Below the pieces are notes generated by a model. That model had not been told where the DNA came from and made no database searches. It saw nothing but the letters and a program-made list of their open reading frames with translations. Shown one piece after another: positions 28,129 through 37,807 of a DNA stretch of 43,864 nucleotides (its first letter is position 1; each line of letters begins with the position of its first letter). A program made the position numbers and the translations under genes. Source of the DNA: Borreliella burgdorferi B31 (lineage in GTDB: Bacteria; Spirochaetota; Spirochaetia; Borreliales; Borreliaceae); assembly GCF_000008685.2 (NCBI RefSeq), contig NC_001318.1, forward strand, positions 18,474 to 62,337, written 5' to 3'.

Positions 28129-28217
28129 TAAAATAATGACAACAAATTTTCTAAGCTTAGCAATGCTTGTTGGGAATAAGAATTATGTTTAAAGGATAAA
28201 AAAAAGAATAAAATAAA

Positions 28218-28576
28218 TGGAGATGGCGGGAATTGAACCCGCGTCCTAAAAATAATACTATAAGCTTCTACAAGCTTATCTAGTATTTTATTAAGCAATA
28301 TGGTTTGGAAATACTAGCAAACCACCAAATTGCTCTCAAGTATAAAAGTCCCTAAAAATCAACTTGAAAACATTTTTAAGCAAGCTTTGATGTCGAAAAG
28401 AGTATAAGTGAACCTCAAAGCCAAATTCAACAAAACCCTCTGCTAACTTAAGCAGCCATTACAAGATTTGAGCTTGTAAAGTTATTATTTTTTGCATTTA
28501 TTTTAGAAGTTTTAAGAGATTCCCTCTGCCTGCAACTTACAATATTAACATTTTCAGTCAAATCCAAAACATCCCC
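28218..28576 (-). ncRNA. ssrA: Transfer-messenger RNA (tmRNA)
   Basis: Rescues stalled ribosomes together with SmpB (12554-13006). The tRNA-like ends are GGGGATG (28570-28576) pairing with CATCTCC, followed by discriminator A at 28218. The T-arm GGGTTCAATTCCC is visible on the minus strand and CCA is not encoded. The tag frame starts with the resume codon GCA at 28495 and ends TAA at 28448, giving AKNNNFTSSNLVMAA. The hydrophobic MAA end resembles the usual degradation signal (commonly LAA). Length is 359 bases, normal for the family. Pseudoknot helices were not folded in detail. Confidence 0.97.
28448..28495 (-). other. Proteolysis-tag reading frame of tmRNA
   Basis: Fifteen codons plus stop inside ssrA encode the peptide AKNNNFTSSNLVMAA, added to unfinished proteins. 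The frame begins with GCA (alanine resume codon) and ends with TAA. Confidence 0.93.
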
Positions 28577-28589
28577 TCATATAAAGGTT

Positions 28590-28618
28590 ATTATAGCATA
28601 ATTTTAAGAAAACAACAA
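28590..28618 (-). promoter_or_regulatory. Promoter of ssrA
   Basis: On the minus strand TTGTTG (28613-28618) and TATAAT (28590-28595) are 17 bases apart, with TGC just before the -10 box (extended -10). The start is near 28583, seven bases before the mature 5' end. Confidence 0.75.
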
Positions 28619-28633
28619 TACTTACCGCCTTAT

Positions 28634-28662
28634 TTGAAAAAACTAAGCTAAAATTTTATAAT
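28634..28662 (+). promoter_or_regulatory. Promoter of the first YhhQ-like transporter gene
   Basis: TTGAAA at 28634-28639 and TATAAT at 28657-28662 have a 17-base spacer. It is back-to-back with the ssrA promoter. The start is near 28669, leaving a 25-base leader with AAAGG before the ATG at 28694. Confidence 0.65.
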
Positions 28663-28693
28663 AGTAAATCAAATATCAGTAAAAGGTAATTTT

Positions 28694-29368
28694 ATGTTTA
28701 ATGAATTTTTATGGTTTGGCGTGCTATTTACCACTTATTCATTTTTGATTATTGTATCCATTTTTTTTAAAAAAAACGGATTATTTGCATGGGTTGCAGT
28801 AGCAATTATTATAGCAAACATTCAAGTTTTAAAACAAATTACAATATTTGGAATTAATGCTACATTGGGCAACATTATTTATACATCATCATACATTGCA
28901 ACAGACATGCTCTCAGAATTTTATGGAGAAAAAACTTCAAAAAAAGCCGTTTATATTGGATTTATCAGCTTTATTATCTTTGCAGTATTAACAAATGCGC
29001 AAATTCACTTTATGTCAAATAGGACTCAAGAAAATTTTAAAAGTTTAGGAAACATTTTCTCTTCAATGCCAGCTTTACTACTAGCCTCTCTTGTTGCATA
29101 CCTAATATCCCAATTAAACGATGTTTATCTATATCAGCTTATTAAAAAAAAATTTCCTAGGTTTTTATTTTTCAGAACCAATGGATCAACATTAATAAGT
29201 GGCTTAATAGATACAACAATTTTTGTAGGCATAGCAACATATTTCAAAGTATTTCCAAAACAAGCTTTCCTAAATATAGTAATTTTCACATACGTAATTA
29301 AAGCTGTAGCAGGTGTCTTGGGAACGCCTTTCATATATTTTGCAAAATATATAAAACTTGAAAAATGA
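28694..29368 (+). CDS. YhhQ-family queuosine-precursor transporter
   Basis: A 224-residue inner-membrane protein with about six membrane segments. It belongs to the YhhQ/VUT family (DUF165), whose studied members import preQ0/preQ1-type precursors of queuosine. Family blocks are NGLFAWVAVAIIIANIQVLK, the FGINATLGNIIY stretch and the signature ATDMLSEFYGEKTSKKAV with the conserved Asp, Glu and YG. AAAGG precedes the ATG and it has its own promoter. A diverged paralogue follows 63 bases downstream. The window also holds queA (frameshifted), which acts on the tRNA-bound precursor, so queuosine salvage is the likely theme. Recalled as BB0050. Confidence 0.78.
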   Translation: MFNEFLWFGVLFTTYSFLIIVSIFFKKNGLFAWVAVAIIIANIQVLKQITIFGINATLGNIIYTSSYIATDMLSEFYGEKTSKKAVYIGFISFIIFAVLTNAQIHFMSNRTQENFKSLGNIFSSMPALLLASLVAYLISQLNDVYLYQLIKKKFPRFLFFRTNGSTLISGLIDTTIFVGIATYFKVFPKQAFLNIVIFTYVIKAVAGVLGTPFIYFAKYIKLEK

Positions 29369-29394
29369 AAAAGTTATTTGCAAGAATAAAAAAC

Positions 29395-29423
29395 TTTATC
29401 TAAGATAATCAATCTGCTACAAT
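29395..29423 (+). promoter_or_regulatory. Candidate extended -10 promoter of the second transporter paralogue
   Basis: TTTATC at 29395-29400 and TACAAT at 29418-29423 (preceded by TGC) have a 17-base spacer. The -10 box ends eight bases before the ATG at 29432 and there is no ribosome site, so the transcript may have no leader. Confidence 0.5.
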
Positions 29424-29431
29424 TAAATGTT

Positions 29432-30133
29432 ATGAATAAGGATATGTTTGATTTAAGCTTGTGGACAGGAATGTTTCTATTTATATATACAGCATTGGGA
29501 ATTCTTTACCGATTTTTTGGAAAATCTGGGCTTTTTTGTTTCAATGCAATTATTTCAACAATGTCAAACATTATAATATTAAGAAATTTAAAAATATTTG
29601 GAATGTCCTTAAATTTATCAGGCATTACCTTTTTATCAGCAGCATTCTCTTTAAACTTAATGGTAGAAAAATACAGCAAAAAAGAAGCAACAAAATCCGT
29701 GGTATTGAGTCTTTTGCTAAACATAACTTTTACAATTATGCTTTATTTTACGATACTATTCAATCATAATAAATTAGACACCGCAGATATTCATCTTAAA
29801 ATACTGTTTAATAACTCTACATACATTTTAACAATATTAATTGGAACGTATGTGTTTTTTCTATCCCAATATACAAACATCTTACTATATAATTATTTAA
29901 AGCAAATAAAAATAAAATCTTTATGGATCATTCATCCTCTATCAAGACTAATTTCTGGATATCTGGCTAATTTTCTAGTTTCAATATCTATAAATACAAT
30001 ACTTAAATTCTACCCTGAAACAAAAAATATCGAACTTACAAAAGGCTCTCTAATTATTACATTAATAATAATTGCAATCGATACCATTTTTTACCTATTT
30101 ATAAATTCTTGGAAAAAAATAAAAGAAGCTTAA
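29432..30133 (+). CDS. Diverged YhhQ-family membrane protein (tandem paralogue)
   Basis: A 233-residue membrane protein with about six hydrophobic segments. It aligns block by block with the gene at 28694: SGLFCFNAIISTMSNIIILR against the NIQVLK block, FGMSLNLSG against FGINATLG, and SLNLMVEKYSKKEATKSV against the TDMLSEFYG signature. The conserved Asp is replaced by Asn and the YG by YS, and the Lys of the first block is Arg. The duplicated copy has therefore lost family-signature residues, and may have a changed substrate or a reduced role. The 3' end overlaps the convergent trmH by four bases. Recalled as BB0051. Confidence 0.7.
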   Translation: MNKDMFDLSLWTGMFLFIYTALGILYRFFGKSGLFCFNAIISTMSNIIILRNLKIFGMSLNLSGITFLSAAFSLNLMVEKYSKKEATKSVVLSLLLNITFTIMLYFTILFNHNKLDTADIHLKILFNNSTYILTILIGTYVFFLSQYTNILLYNYLKQIKIKSLWIIHPLSRLISGYLANFLVSISINTILKFYPETKNIELTKGSLIITLIIIAIDTIFYLFINSWKKIKEA

Positions 30134-30786
30134 GAATTAATAAGATTCTCAATAAATTGATAATTTTTAACAACTTGTCTATAATATTTTAATCTCAAAT
30201 TTGATTTCTCAGCTTCATTTAGCAAGTAATCAATACTACTTTTTCTTAAGCGCATCAATAAAGAATACATAACTATTGCAACAGCTACAGAAATATTATA
30301 ACTTTGAGTAAACCCATACATAGGTATTTTTACATATAAATCAGCAGCTCCCAATACCTCTGCACTAAGCCCTGTTAATTCAGTCCCAAAAAATATCGCC
30401 ATTTTATTGTTAATTGTCAAATTTTCAAGATTTATTGATTTGGGATTCAAAGATGTGGCCACTATACTATATCCATCAGATTTCAACCTATCAATTGCAA
30501 ACTTAGCATTTTTATACTTATTTAAATTTATCCATTGTGAAGATCCTAAAGTAACATCTGGATTTAAAGTATGCTTATTCTTTTTTTCAATGACATGAAC
30601 ATCACTAAGTCCTAAAATTTCGCCTGTTCTAATAGTAGCACTTGCATTTTGAGACTGAAAAATGTCTTCTAGAACAAATGTTAAATAATTGGTACGAAGA
30701 TTTAATACTTTCTCAATCCTAGCTTTTTTTTCATCTGTAATAAATTTAGACAAAACACCTATTCTTTTTAATACATCATCATCCAT
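30130..30786 (-). CDS. trmH: SpoU/TrmH family tRNA (Gm18) 2'-O-methyltransferase
   Basis: Methylates the ribose of a guanosine in tRNA with SAM through a knotted SPOUT fold. The 218 residues show motif 1 NASATIRTGEILG (47-59), motif 2 FGTELTGLS and motif 3 IPMYGFTQSYNISVAVAI, as in TrmH, plus an N-terminal helix and a C-terminal basic helix. TrmH is chosen over RlmB by RTNYLTFVLEDI and the IPMYGF block. It converges on, and overlaps, the paralogous transporter gene. Confidence 0.88.
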   Translation of the reverse strand: MDDDVLKRIGVLSKFITDEKKARIEKVLNLRTNYLTFVLEDIFQSQNASATIRTGEILGLSDVHVIEKKNKHTLNPDVTLGSSQWINLNKYKNAKFAIDRLKSDGYSIVATSLNPKSINLENLTINNKMAIFFGTELTGLSAEVLGAADLYVKIPMYGFTQSYNISVAVAIVMYSLLMRLRKSSIDYLLNEAEKSNLRLKYYRQVVKNYQFIENLINS

Positions 30787-30832
30787 AATAAAAATTAAAT
30801 TTCAAAAATAACAAATCAGTCCTTTAATATAT

Positions 30833-30861
30833 TTCAAATTGCAAACTATTTCTTATATAAT
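30833..30861 (+). promoter_or_regulatory. Predicted promoter of ung with start at the ATG
   Basis: TTCAAA at 30833-30838 and TATAAT at 30856-30861 are 17 bases apart. Only ACAAAA separates the -10 box from the ATG at 30868, so transcription would begin at the start codon. No ribosome site is present. Confidence 0.6.
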
Positions 30862-30867
30862 ACAAAA

Positions 30868-31539
30868 ATGAAAGTAAAAATTGAAGAATCTTGGAAAGAA
30901 GTTTTAAACAATGAATTTAACAAAGAGTACTTTAAAAAGCTCGTGAAATTTATTAAACATGAATATAAAACAAAAAATGGAAAAATATTTCCTCCCCCAA
31001 AACTCATATTCAATGCTTTTAATTCTTTACCATTTAAAGACATAAAAGTGGTAATAATTGGACAAGATCCATACCATGGAAAAAACCAAGCAAATGGACT
31101 TGCTTTTTCTGTAGATTCAAAAATTAAAATTCCACCATCTTTGCAGAACATATTTAAAGAAATAGAAAAAAGCTTAAAAATAAAAACCATCCCAAACGGA
31201 GATTTAAAAAGATGGGCAATTCAAGGTGTATTTCTAATAAATACAATTTTAACAGTCGAAGAAGGCAAACCTTCTTCTCACAAAGCTATTGGGTGGGAAA
31301 TTTTTACAGATGAAGTAATAAAAATAATCTCTAAAAATTTGAAAAACATTGTGTTTATGCTTTGGGGCAATTTAGCAAGAAGTAAAAAAGGGCTAATTGA
31401 CCCAACAAAGCATCTAATTCTTGAAACAAGTCACCCATCTCCATATTCAGCAAACAATGGATTTTTAGGATCAAATCATTTTAGCAGTGCTTTAGATTAT
31501 TTAAAAAAACACAATAAAAACATAATAAACTTTCAATAA
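30868..31539 (+). CDS. ung: Uracil-DNA glycosylase
   Basis: Removes uracil from DNA to start base-excision repair. It is 223 residues. The water-activating GQDPYHG (65-71, Asp67), the [17 protein letters not shown] block and the His-containing [18 protein letters not shown] (His189) are all intact; Tyr replaces the usual Leu in HPSPLS. Length is normal. The gene stands alone between divergent trmH and convergent secG. The predicted promoter is placed so that the mRNA would be leaderless. Confidence 0.95.
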   Translation: MKVKIEESWKEVLNNEFNKEYFKKLVKFIKHEYKTKNGKIFPPPKLIFNAFNSLPFKDIKVVIIGQDPYHGKNQANGLAFSVDSKIKIPPSLQNIFKEIEKSLKIKTIPNGDLKRWAIQGVFLINTILTVEEGKPSSHKAIGWEIFTDEVIKIISKNLKNIVFMLWGNLARSKKGLIDPTKHLILETSHPSPYSANNGFLGSNHFSSALDYLKKHNKNIINFQ

Positions 31540-31638
31540 AATTAATAAATTTAATAATGGTTATGATTTAAAATTCCTTTATGTAAAAAACTCTGAGTAA
31601 ATACTACTCATAGTATACACAACAGTAACCAATTTAAA

Positions 31639-32001
31639 TTATTTTTCTTTCAAATTGTTTTCTTTAATTTCATTAATATTAGCATCTGATTCACTATTCT
31701 CATCATCCCAGAAAGTTGAACTATTCTTGTTTTCAGTCTTTATGTCATTTAGAAAGCTATCATCTGCTCTTCTGGTGTTTAGAAAAGATAACAAAACTAC
31801 AAAGATAAAAAAGAGTGCTATAAAAAATCCAGTAATTTTTACAGCAACACTTGAAGACTTTGCCCCAAAAATAGAAGAACTACCACCCCCAAAAACACCA
31901 CCTATTCCATCACCCTGCTCATCTTGAATTAAAACTAAAAGGATAATAAAAATCGAAACAATAACAAAAATTATAAAAATAAAAAATCTAACTAAATCCA
32001 A
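31639..32001 (-). CDS. secG: Protein translocase subunit SecG
   Basis: Small accessory subunit of the SecYEG channel. Two membrane segments (about 3-22 and 50-70) flank a Gly/Ser-rich loop with DEQGDGIGGVFGGGSSSIFG, the family signature. The C-terminal tail is long and acidic, which is unusual. I use the TTG at 32001 (120 residues), with AAGAGG six bases upstream. The TTG at 32016, directly after the tpiA stop, has no ribosome site. It closes the gap-pgk-tpiA-secG run and converges with ung. Confidence 0.88.
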   Translation of the reverse strand: MDLVRFFIFIIFVIVSIFIILLVLIQDEQGDGIGGVFGGGSSSIFGAKSSSVAVKITGFFIALFFIFVVLLSFLNTRRADDSFLNDIKTENKNSSTFWDDENSESDANINEIKENNLKEK

Positions 32002-32016
32002 AACAAACCTCTTCAA

Positions 32017-32778
32017 CTAAAGAACATTGTTAATTATAGATAAAAAAGATTCGGCCTTTAAAGATGCTCCACCTATTAGCGCACCATCAATATTAGGCTC
32101 ATTCATAAGCTCTTTTACATTGTTTGAATTAACAGAGCCTCCATACTGAATTATAATATTGTCTGAAGCTGACTTTGAATAAAGCTTCGTAATCTCAAGC
32201 CTAATTGCCTTATGAACCTCTTCTGCCTCTTCTTTAGTTGCGGTTTTACCCGTTCCAATTGCCCAAACAGGTTCGTAAGCTAAAATTATCCTTTGAATAT
32301 CTGATTCAGAAACACAATTTAACCCCTTTTTAACCTGATTTAAAACAACCTCTAAAGTTTTTCCAGAATCTCTTTCATCAAGAGTTTCTCCAACACAAAG
32401 AATTAAGTATTTGAAAGGATGCTTAAGTCCTGCAAGAATCTTTTTATTTATTATTTCATCTGTTTCTGCTAAATACAACCTACATTCAGAATGACCAAGT
32501 ATAACATATTCTACTCCAAATTCTAAAAGCATTGAAGGTGAAATTTCACTTGTCCTTGCTCCACTTTCCATATAAGACATATTTTGAGCACCAAGGAGAA
32601 TGTTACTACCCTTAATACATTCTGAAACCTTAGATAAAGCCGTAAATGGGGGAGTTATCATTATTACAACATCATCTTTTAAGGTCTTAACCTCAGTTGC
32701 AATTTTTTTTGCAACAATAGAAGCTTCTGCACTTGTATAATGCATTTTCCAATTTCCCGCTAAAAATGTTTTTCTCAT
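32017..32778 (-). CDS. tpiA: Triosephosphate isomerase
   Basis: Interconverts dihydroxyacetone phosphate and glyceraldehyde 3-phosphate. The protein is 253 residues from the ATG at 32778 ([13 protein letters not shown]). Catalytic Lys is in NWKM, His in VILGHSECR, and Glu in [15 protein letters not shown]. The phosphate loop YGGSVN and LIGGASL are present. A longer frame of 48 extra codons upstream overlaps pgk and has no family similarity, so it was not used. The start lies one base after the pgk stop, giving tight coupling. Confidence 0.97.
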
Positions 32779-32779
32779 T

Positions 32780-33961
32780 TTAATTCTCCAAAACCTTAAT
32801 ACCCGGCAAAATTCTCCCTTCAAGATATTCAAGCGATGCACCACCGCCCGTTGAAACATGAGTAATCTTATCAGATAAATTAAATTTATTAACAGCTGCA
32901 ACAGAATCTCCACCACCAACAACGGTTAAACCTGAGCAAGATGCTACCATTTCGGCAACCTTAGCAGTCCCTTTTGAAAATGAATCAAATTCAAATACAC
33001 CAAGAGGACCATTCCAAATTATAGTTTTGGCAGTTTTCACAACATTTTCAATTTCTTTTAAAGTATTAGCTCCAATATCCATGCCAATCTTGTTTTCAGG
33101 AATATTAAAGGAGTCAATATACTCAGGAATTGAATTTTTGTTAAAATCATCAGCTACAATATGATCAAGTGGTAAAATTACTTTAACGCCCAGCTCTTTT
33201 GCTTTCTTTAAAAAAGAAGATGCTATACCAATATATTCGTCCTCTAAAAGAGATTTGCCTATAGAATATCCTTCGGAATGCAAAAAAGTATAAGCCATTC
33301 CACCGCCAATCACAACTACATTAGACTTTGACAAAAGTGATTCTAGTACCGCAATCTTTGAAGAAACCTTAGAACCACCAATAATTGAAACAAATGGCCT
33401 TTCGGGATTTTTTAATATTCCACCAAGAAATTTATCTTCTTTTTCCATTAAAAATCCACCAACAGACGGCAAATAATCAGCAACTCCCACAGTTGAAGCA
33501 TGAGCTCTATGAGCTGCGCCAAAAGCATCATTTACAAAAACATCTCCATTTTCAGAAAGTTTTTTTGCAAAATTTTTATCGTTTTTCTCTTCTTCTGCAT
33601 AAAACCTTACATTTTCAAGCAATACAACATCCCCATCCTTCATTTGCAAGGTACTATTTACAACCTCACTTCCAATACAATCAGAAAGCATCTTGACATC
33701 TTGGCCTAAAAGCTCTGACAACCTATTGGCAACCGGCTTAAGAGAATATTTAGGATTTTTCTTTCCATCTGGTCTACCCAAATGACTTACAAGCACAATC
33801 CTAGCTCCTCTTTCTTTTAGATACTCTATTGTAGACAATGCTGCCCTAATTCTAGTATCATCGCTAATGCTCCCCTCTTTTAGGGGAACATTAAAATCAC
33901 ATCTTACTAAAGCTCGCTTGCCCGCAAAGCTACTAAAGTCTTTTACTGTTTTTATTGACAT
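32780..33961 (-). CDS. pgk: Phosphoglycerate kinase
   Basis: Transfers phosphate from 1,3-bisphosphoglycerate to ADP. It is 393 residues, normal length. Substrate-binding [12 protein letters not shown] and [10 protein letters not shown] at the N-terminus, [16 protein letters not shown], the hinge/nucleotide region [19 protein letters not shown] and C-terminal [13 protein letters not shown] followed by STGGGASLE are all intact. It is the middle gene of gap-pgk-tpiA: 19 bases after gap and one base before the tpiA ATG. Confidence 0.98.
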
Positions 33962-33980
33962 TTTATTACCTTAAGCTTAC

Positions 33981-35012
<1,032 letters not shown>

Positions 35013-35029
35013 TTATTCTTACTAGAATT

Positions 35030-35059
35030 ATTAAATCACAAATTAACAACAAGTGTCAA
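35030..35059 (-). promoter_or_regulatory. Candidate promoter of the gap-pgk-tpiA-secG run
   Basis: On the minus strand TTGACA (35054-35059) and TTTAAT (35030-35035) are separated by 18 bases. The start would be near 35023, about 35 bases before the gap ATG. The -35 box abuts the stop codon of the upstream TPR gene. Confidence 0.5.
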
Positions 35060-35060
35060 A

Positions 35061-37031
35061 CTATCTTTTTATAAGCACAGTGGCTCCTTCTTGAACATAA
35101 TCCTTTAAAAAGGTAGAAGATTTTACAATGCCTCTAGAAATATAATCACTTATATCCTCAATTAAAATCTCGCCTAAAATATCTGATTTTTTGTAAACAA
35201 TAAAACCAGAATCTCTAGTATCACTGTTTAAAGCACCTTCTTTAAGAATCAAAAAAACATCGCCTTTTACAACACCGTTTACTTGGCCAAGATTAATAAG
35301 AGCATCGTCATTTTTAATTTGAAGAATCTTTCCTTTTTTGGGCAAATAATCATGAAAATCTTTTGAAAGAGAATTTAAAGCATTGCTTAAATAATTAACA
35401 CCTCCCACATCATAAGAGAAAGAAACAAGCTTAATCCCTGTTTTACCTGAAAAAATATTCACTACCAAGGTAGCTGTATTTTTCAAAATATCTGCCTTAA
35501 AATCAAAAATTAAAAATAAATCCAAATTATTATTTCTTGAATAAGAAAACCCTTCAGAAAAATTATTAATCAGATAGTCTCTATTTTTATTGTAATCAAA
35601 ATTATAGTTAACTATTTCCATATTTAAATTACGCTCAAGCACCCTTTCAGCGTATCTCAATATCAAATCATTTGCCCCAAAAAACTTATTCTCACTTTGA
35701 GTAAAAATAGCCATTTTATAAACCACTCTGTCATCGTAAAGCTTATTAAAATCAGCAATGCTTTTGTATCCATATTTATAAAATAAAGACTTTCTAACAT
35801 CAAAAGACACAACATCGTAAAAATCTAAAATTCTAGAATCAGTAGAATTTCTTTGTTTTGCTAAATAAAAAAGCTGCTCATATGCCATAATATCTAAATT
35901 CATAAGCTTGTATATTTTTGAAAGCAAAAACCTAGCACTATCATTATCAGGCCAAATATCAACAGCATTTTTTGCATTAAACAATGCTTTGTTTAAATTT
36001 AAAGATTTAAAAGCTTTAAGCCCCTCATTTTCATAATGCTTAGAAATTCTAGCATTGGAATTATTTTTCAAAAAATTTCTAAAATTAGATGCAAAAAAAC
36101 TCTCCTCAAGAGCAATATTATAAAATTCTAAATCTTTTTTGAGATTTTTAGCTCGCTCTAAATTTAAAATAGCCTTTTCAATATCTCCAAATCTTAAGTA
36201 AGAATACCCCAATAAATAATAAAGCTCATCAGAATCTTTATTAACTAAAATAGCTTTCTGCAATGCTTCTATTGCATCCTCATATTTAAATTCATGCAAA
36301 TAAACAAGCGCAAGCAATCGATACGCATCAACAACTCCAAAATCTTTGTAAGAGCTTTCAATTAAAGCCAAATAATTTAAAGCATACTTTTCAGCAAGCC
36401 CCAAATTATTAATACTAATATAAAATTCAGCGACTCTTTTATGAAAATCTGGAAAAGATAAAAAATTTACCCTGACTTTATTTATCAAATGTCTAATCTT
36501 GTCATGCATTCCTAGCCTTTGATAAATGTCAATAAGATGCTCAAAAGCACTATAATTATTTTGACTATAATCAAGAATAGATAAATAATAATTAGCAGCA
36601 GCTATAAATAATCCATTTTTTTCAAAAATTGAAGCAAGTCCAACCAAAGCATCAATATTATTCCTTTGTTTGACTAAAACCTCAGAATAGATTTTTTTTG
36701 CTTGATCAATTTTATCGTTTTTTAACAATATATTTGCATAAAGAATTTTATATTCAGTGTCTTCATTGGACATTTTAGAGGCTTTCTCTATGAAAAATTG
36801 TGCTTGAGTATATATCTTAAGGGAATAGTAAATTGATGCAATAAATTTATAAGCTTCATAATAATTGGGATTAATTTTTATAGCCTCAACAAGCTCATCA
36901 ATAGCATCATAATACCTTTTAGATAAATAATACTCATTAGCCCTTTGATAATGTCCTAATGCTGTAGTATCACTTCCTAATAGAACACTAAAATTAAAAA
37001 GGAATAACATTAAAAACCAATTAAAATTCAT
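35061..37031 (-). CDS. Exported TPR-repeat protein
   Basis: A 656-residue protein with a short signal peptide (about 1-19, ending LLGS). A long array of TPR repeats follows (about 25-300, e.g. AIDELVEAIKINPNYYEAYKF, AIEALQKAILVNKDSDELYY, AILNLERAKN), and a second helical set lies near 335-400. The C-terminal third is strand-rich. It ends in a segment (INLGQVNGVVKGDVFLIL and later GATVLIKR) that resembles the C-terminal beta domain of FlgT/CsgG-like periplasmic proteins; that likeness is weak. The start overlaps the CBS-protein stop by four bases (ATGA). It is probably a periplasmic scaffold. Recalled as BB0058. Confidence 0.7.
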   Translation of the reverse strand: MNFNWFLMLFLFNFSVLLGSDTTALGHYQRANEYYLSKRYYDAIDELVEAIKINPNYYEAYKFIASIYYSLKIYTQAQFFIEKASKMSNEDTEYKILYANILLKNDKIDQAKKIYSEVLVKQRNNIDALVGLASIFEKNGLFIAAANYYLSILDYSQNNYSAFEHLIDIYQRLGMHDKIRHLINKVRVNFLSFPDFHKRVAEFYISINNLGLAEKYALNYLALIESSYKDFGVVDAYRLLALVYLHEFKYEDAIEALQKAILVNKDSDELYYLLGYSYLRFGDIEKAILNLERAKNLKKDLEFYNIALEESFFASNFRNFLKNNSNARISKHYENEGLKAFKSLNLNKALFNAKNAVDIWPDNDSARFLLSKIYKLMNLDIMAYEQLFYLAKQRNSTDSRILDFYDVVSFDVRKSLFYKYGYKSIADFNKLYDDRVVYKMAIFTQSENKFFGANDLILRYAERVLERNLNMEIVNYNFDYNKNRDYLINNFSEGFSYSRNNNLDLFLIFDFKADILKNTATLVVNIFSGKTGIKLVSFSYDVGGVNYLSNALNSLSKDFHDYLPKKGKILQIKNDDALINLGQVNGVVKGDVFLILKEGALNSDTRDSGFIVYKKSDILGEILIEDISDYISRGIVKSSTFLKDYVQEGATVLIKR

Positions 37032-37807
37032 AAACCTTCCTTCTCGGAAATCTTTATCACCTTAATATTTCTTTGATGCATATTTTTAATCGAAAAAACC
37101 AAATTGTTATATTCCACCTTTTCATTTTTCAAAGGAATCCTCCCAAAAAGATCATAAACGAAACCGCCAAGAGTATCAAAGTCTCCATTTGGCAAATTTA
37201 AATTAAGTTTCTCATTTAAATCCTCTATTAAAATTCTTGCATCACAAAGATAAGATCCATCATCAAGACGAACTATTTCATCAAGCTCATTGTCAAATTC
37301 ATCTTGAATGTCACCTACTATCTCTTCAAGAATATCTTCAAGAGTTACAAGCCCCGAAACCCCACCATACTCATCAACCACAATTGCAATATGAACATGA
37401 TTTTCTTGAAATTCTTTTAAAAGAGAGTCTGTTTTTTTGCTTTCGGGGACAAACATGACCTTTCGCATAATATCTTTTAAGTCTATTTCGTAGAAATCTT
37501 TTTTACACATATGTAATAGTATGTCTCTTGTATGAATTATCCCAACAATATTGTCAATGGTACCATGATACACAGGAAATCTTGAATGACTGCTAGATGT
37601 TACAACTTTTAAAAGCTCGTCCTTGCTCTTAGCATAATCAACAAATATAACTCCTATCCTAGGAATCATAATCTCTTTTACAACAGTCTCTTTAAGCGCA
37701 TTGAAGTTTTTTATCAAAGAAGTTTCAATATTCGACTTATCTTCAAGATCATTTTCTGGGCTTCCTTTTTTCTTCTTTTTGTTTTTAAAATTAAAAAATC
37801 CCAACAT
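37028..37807 (-). CDS. CorC/TlyC-like CBS-domain protein
   Basis: A 259-residue cytosolic protein with two CBS domains. The first is about 45-105 (VKEIMIPRIGVIFVD, SRFPVYHGTIDNIVGIIHTRDIL). The second is about 110-170 (VMFVPESKKTDSLLKEF, HIAIVVDEYGGVSGLVTLEDILEEIVGDIQDE). A CorC/HlyC-type C-terminal domain follows (DTLGGFVYDLFGRIP). There is no DUF21 membrane part. Borrelia annotation calls it hemolysin C (tlyC), but the gene order ybeY-(this) matches E. coli ybeY-ybeX (corC), so a role near ribosome or magnesium homeostasis is more likely than lysis. It abuts the ybeY stop without a gap. Confidence 0.85.
   Translation of the reverse strand: MLGFFNFKNKKKKKGSPENDLEDKSNIETSLIKNFNALKETVVKEIMIPRIGVIFVDYAKSKDELLKVVTSSSHSRFPVYHGTIDNIVGIIHTRDILLHMCKKDFYEIDLKDIMRKVMFVPESKKTDSLLKEFQENHVHIAIVVDEYGGVSGLVTLEDILEEIVGDIQDEFDNELDEIVRLDDGSYLCDARILIEDLNEKLNLNLPNGDFDTLGGFVYDLFGRIPLKNEKVEYNNLVFSIKNMHQRNIKVIKISEKEGL

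Noticed and set aside
28140..28172. Hairpin CAACAA...TTGTTG with the inner palindrome CTAAGCTTAG, as a terminator for tRNA-Gly or tmRNA
   Set aside because: The outer stem is only six pairs around a 21-base interior and there is no T-run close by on either strand.
31590..31622. A terminator between ung and secG built on TGAGT/ACTCA
   Set aside because: Five pairs with a seven-base loop and no adjacent T-run on either strand; too weak to list.
32779..32922. A 48-residue N-terminal extension of triosephosphate isomerase
   Set aside because: It overlaps pgk in another frame and resembles nothing in the family; the ATG at 32778 begins exactly at the conserved start.
33385..33696. A His/Gln-rich 103-residue frame on the plus strand
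   Set aside because: Shadow of pgk on the opposite strand; its composition arises from reading AT-rich coding sequence backwards, and there is no ribosome site.
37237..37458. A His/Gln-rich 73-residue frame on the plus strand
   Set aside because: Antisense shadow of the CBS-protein gene, for the same reasons.
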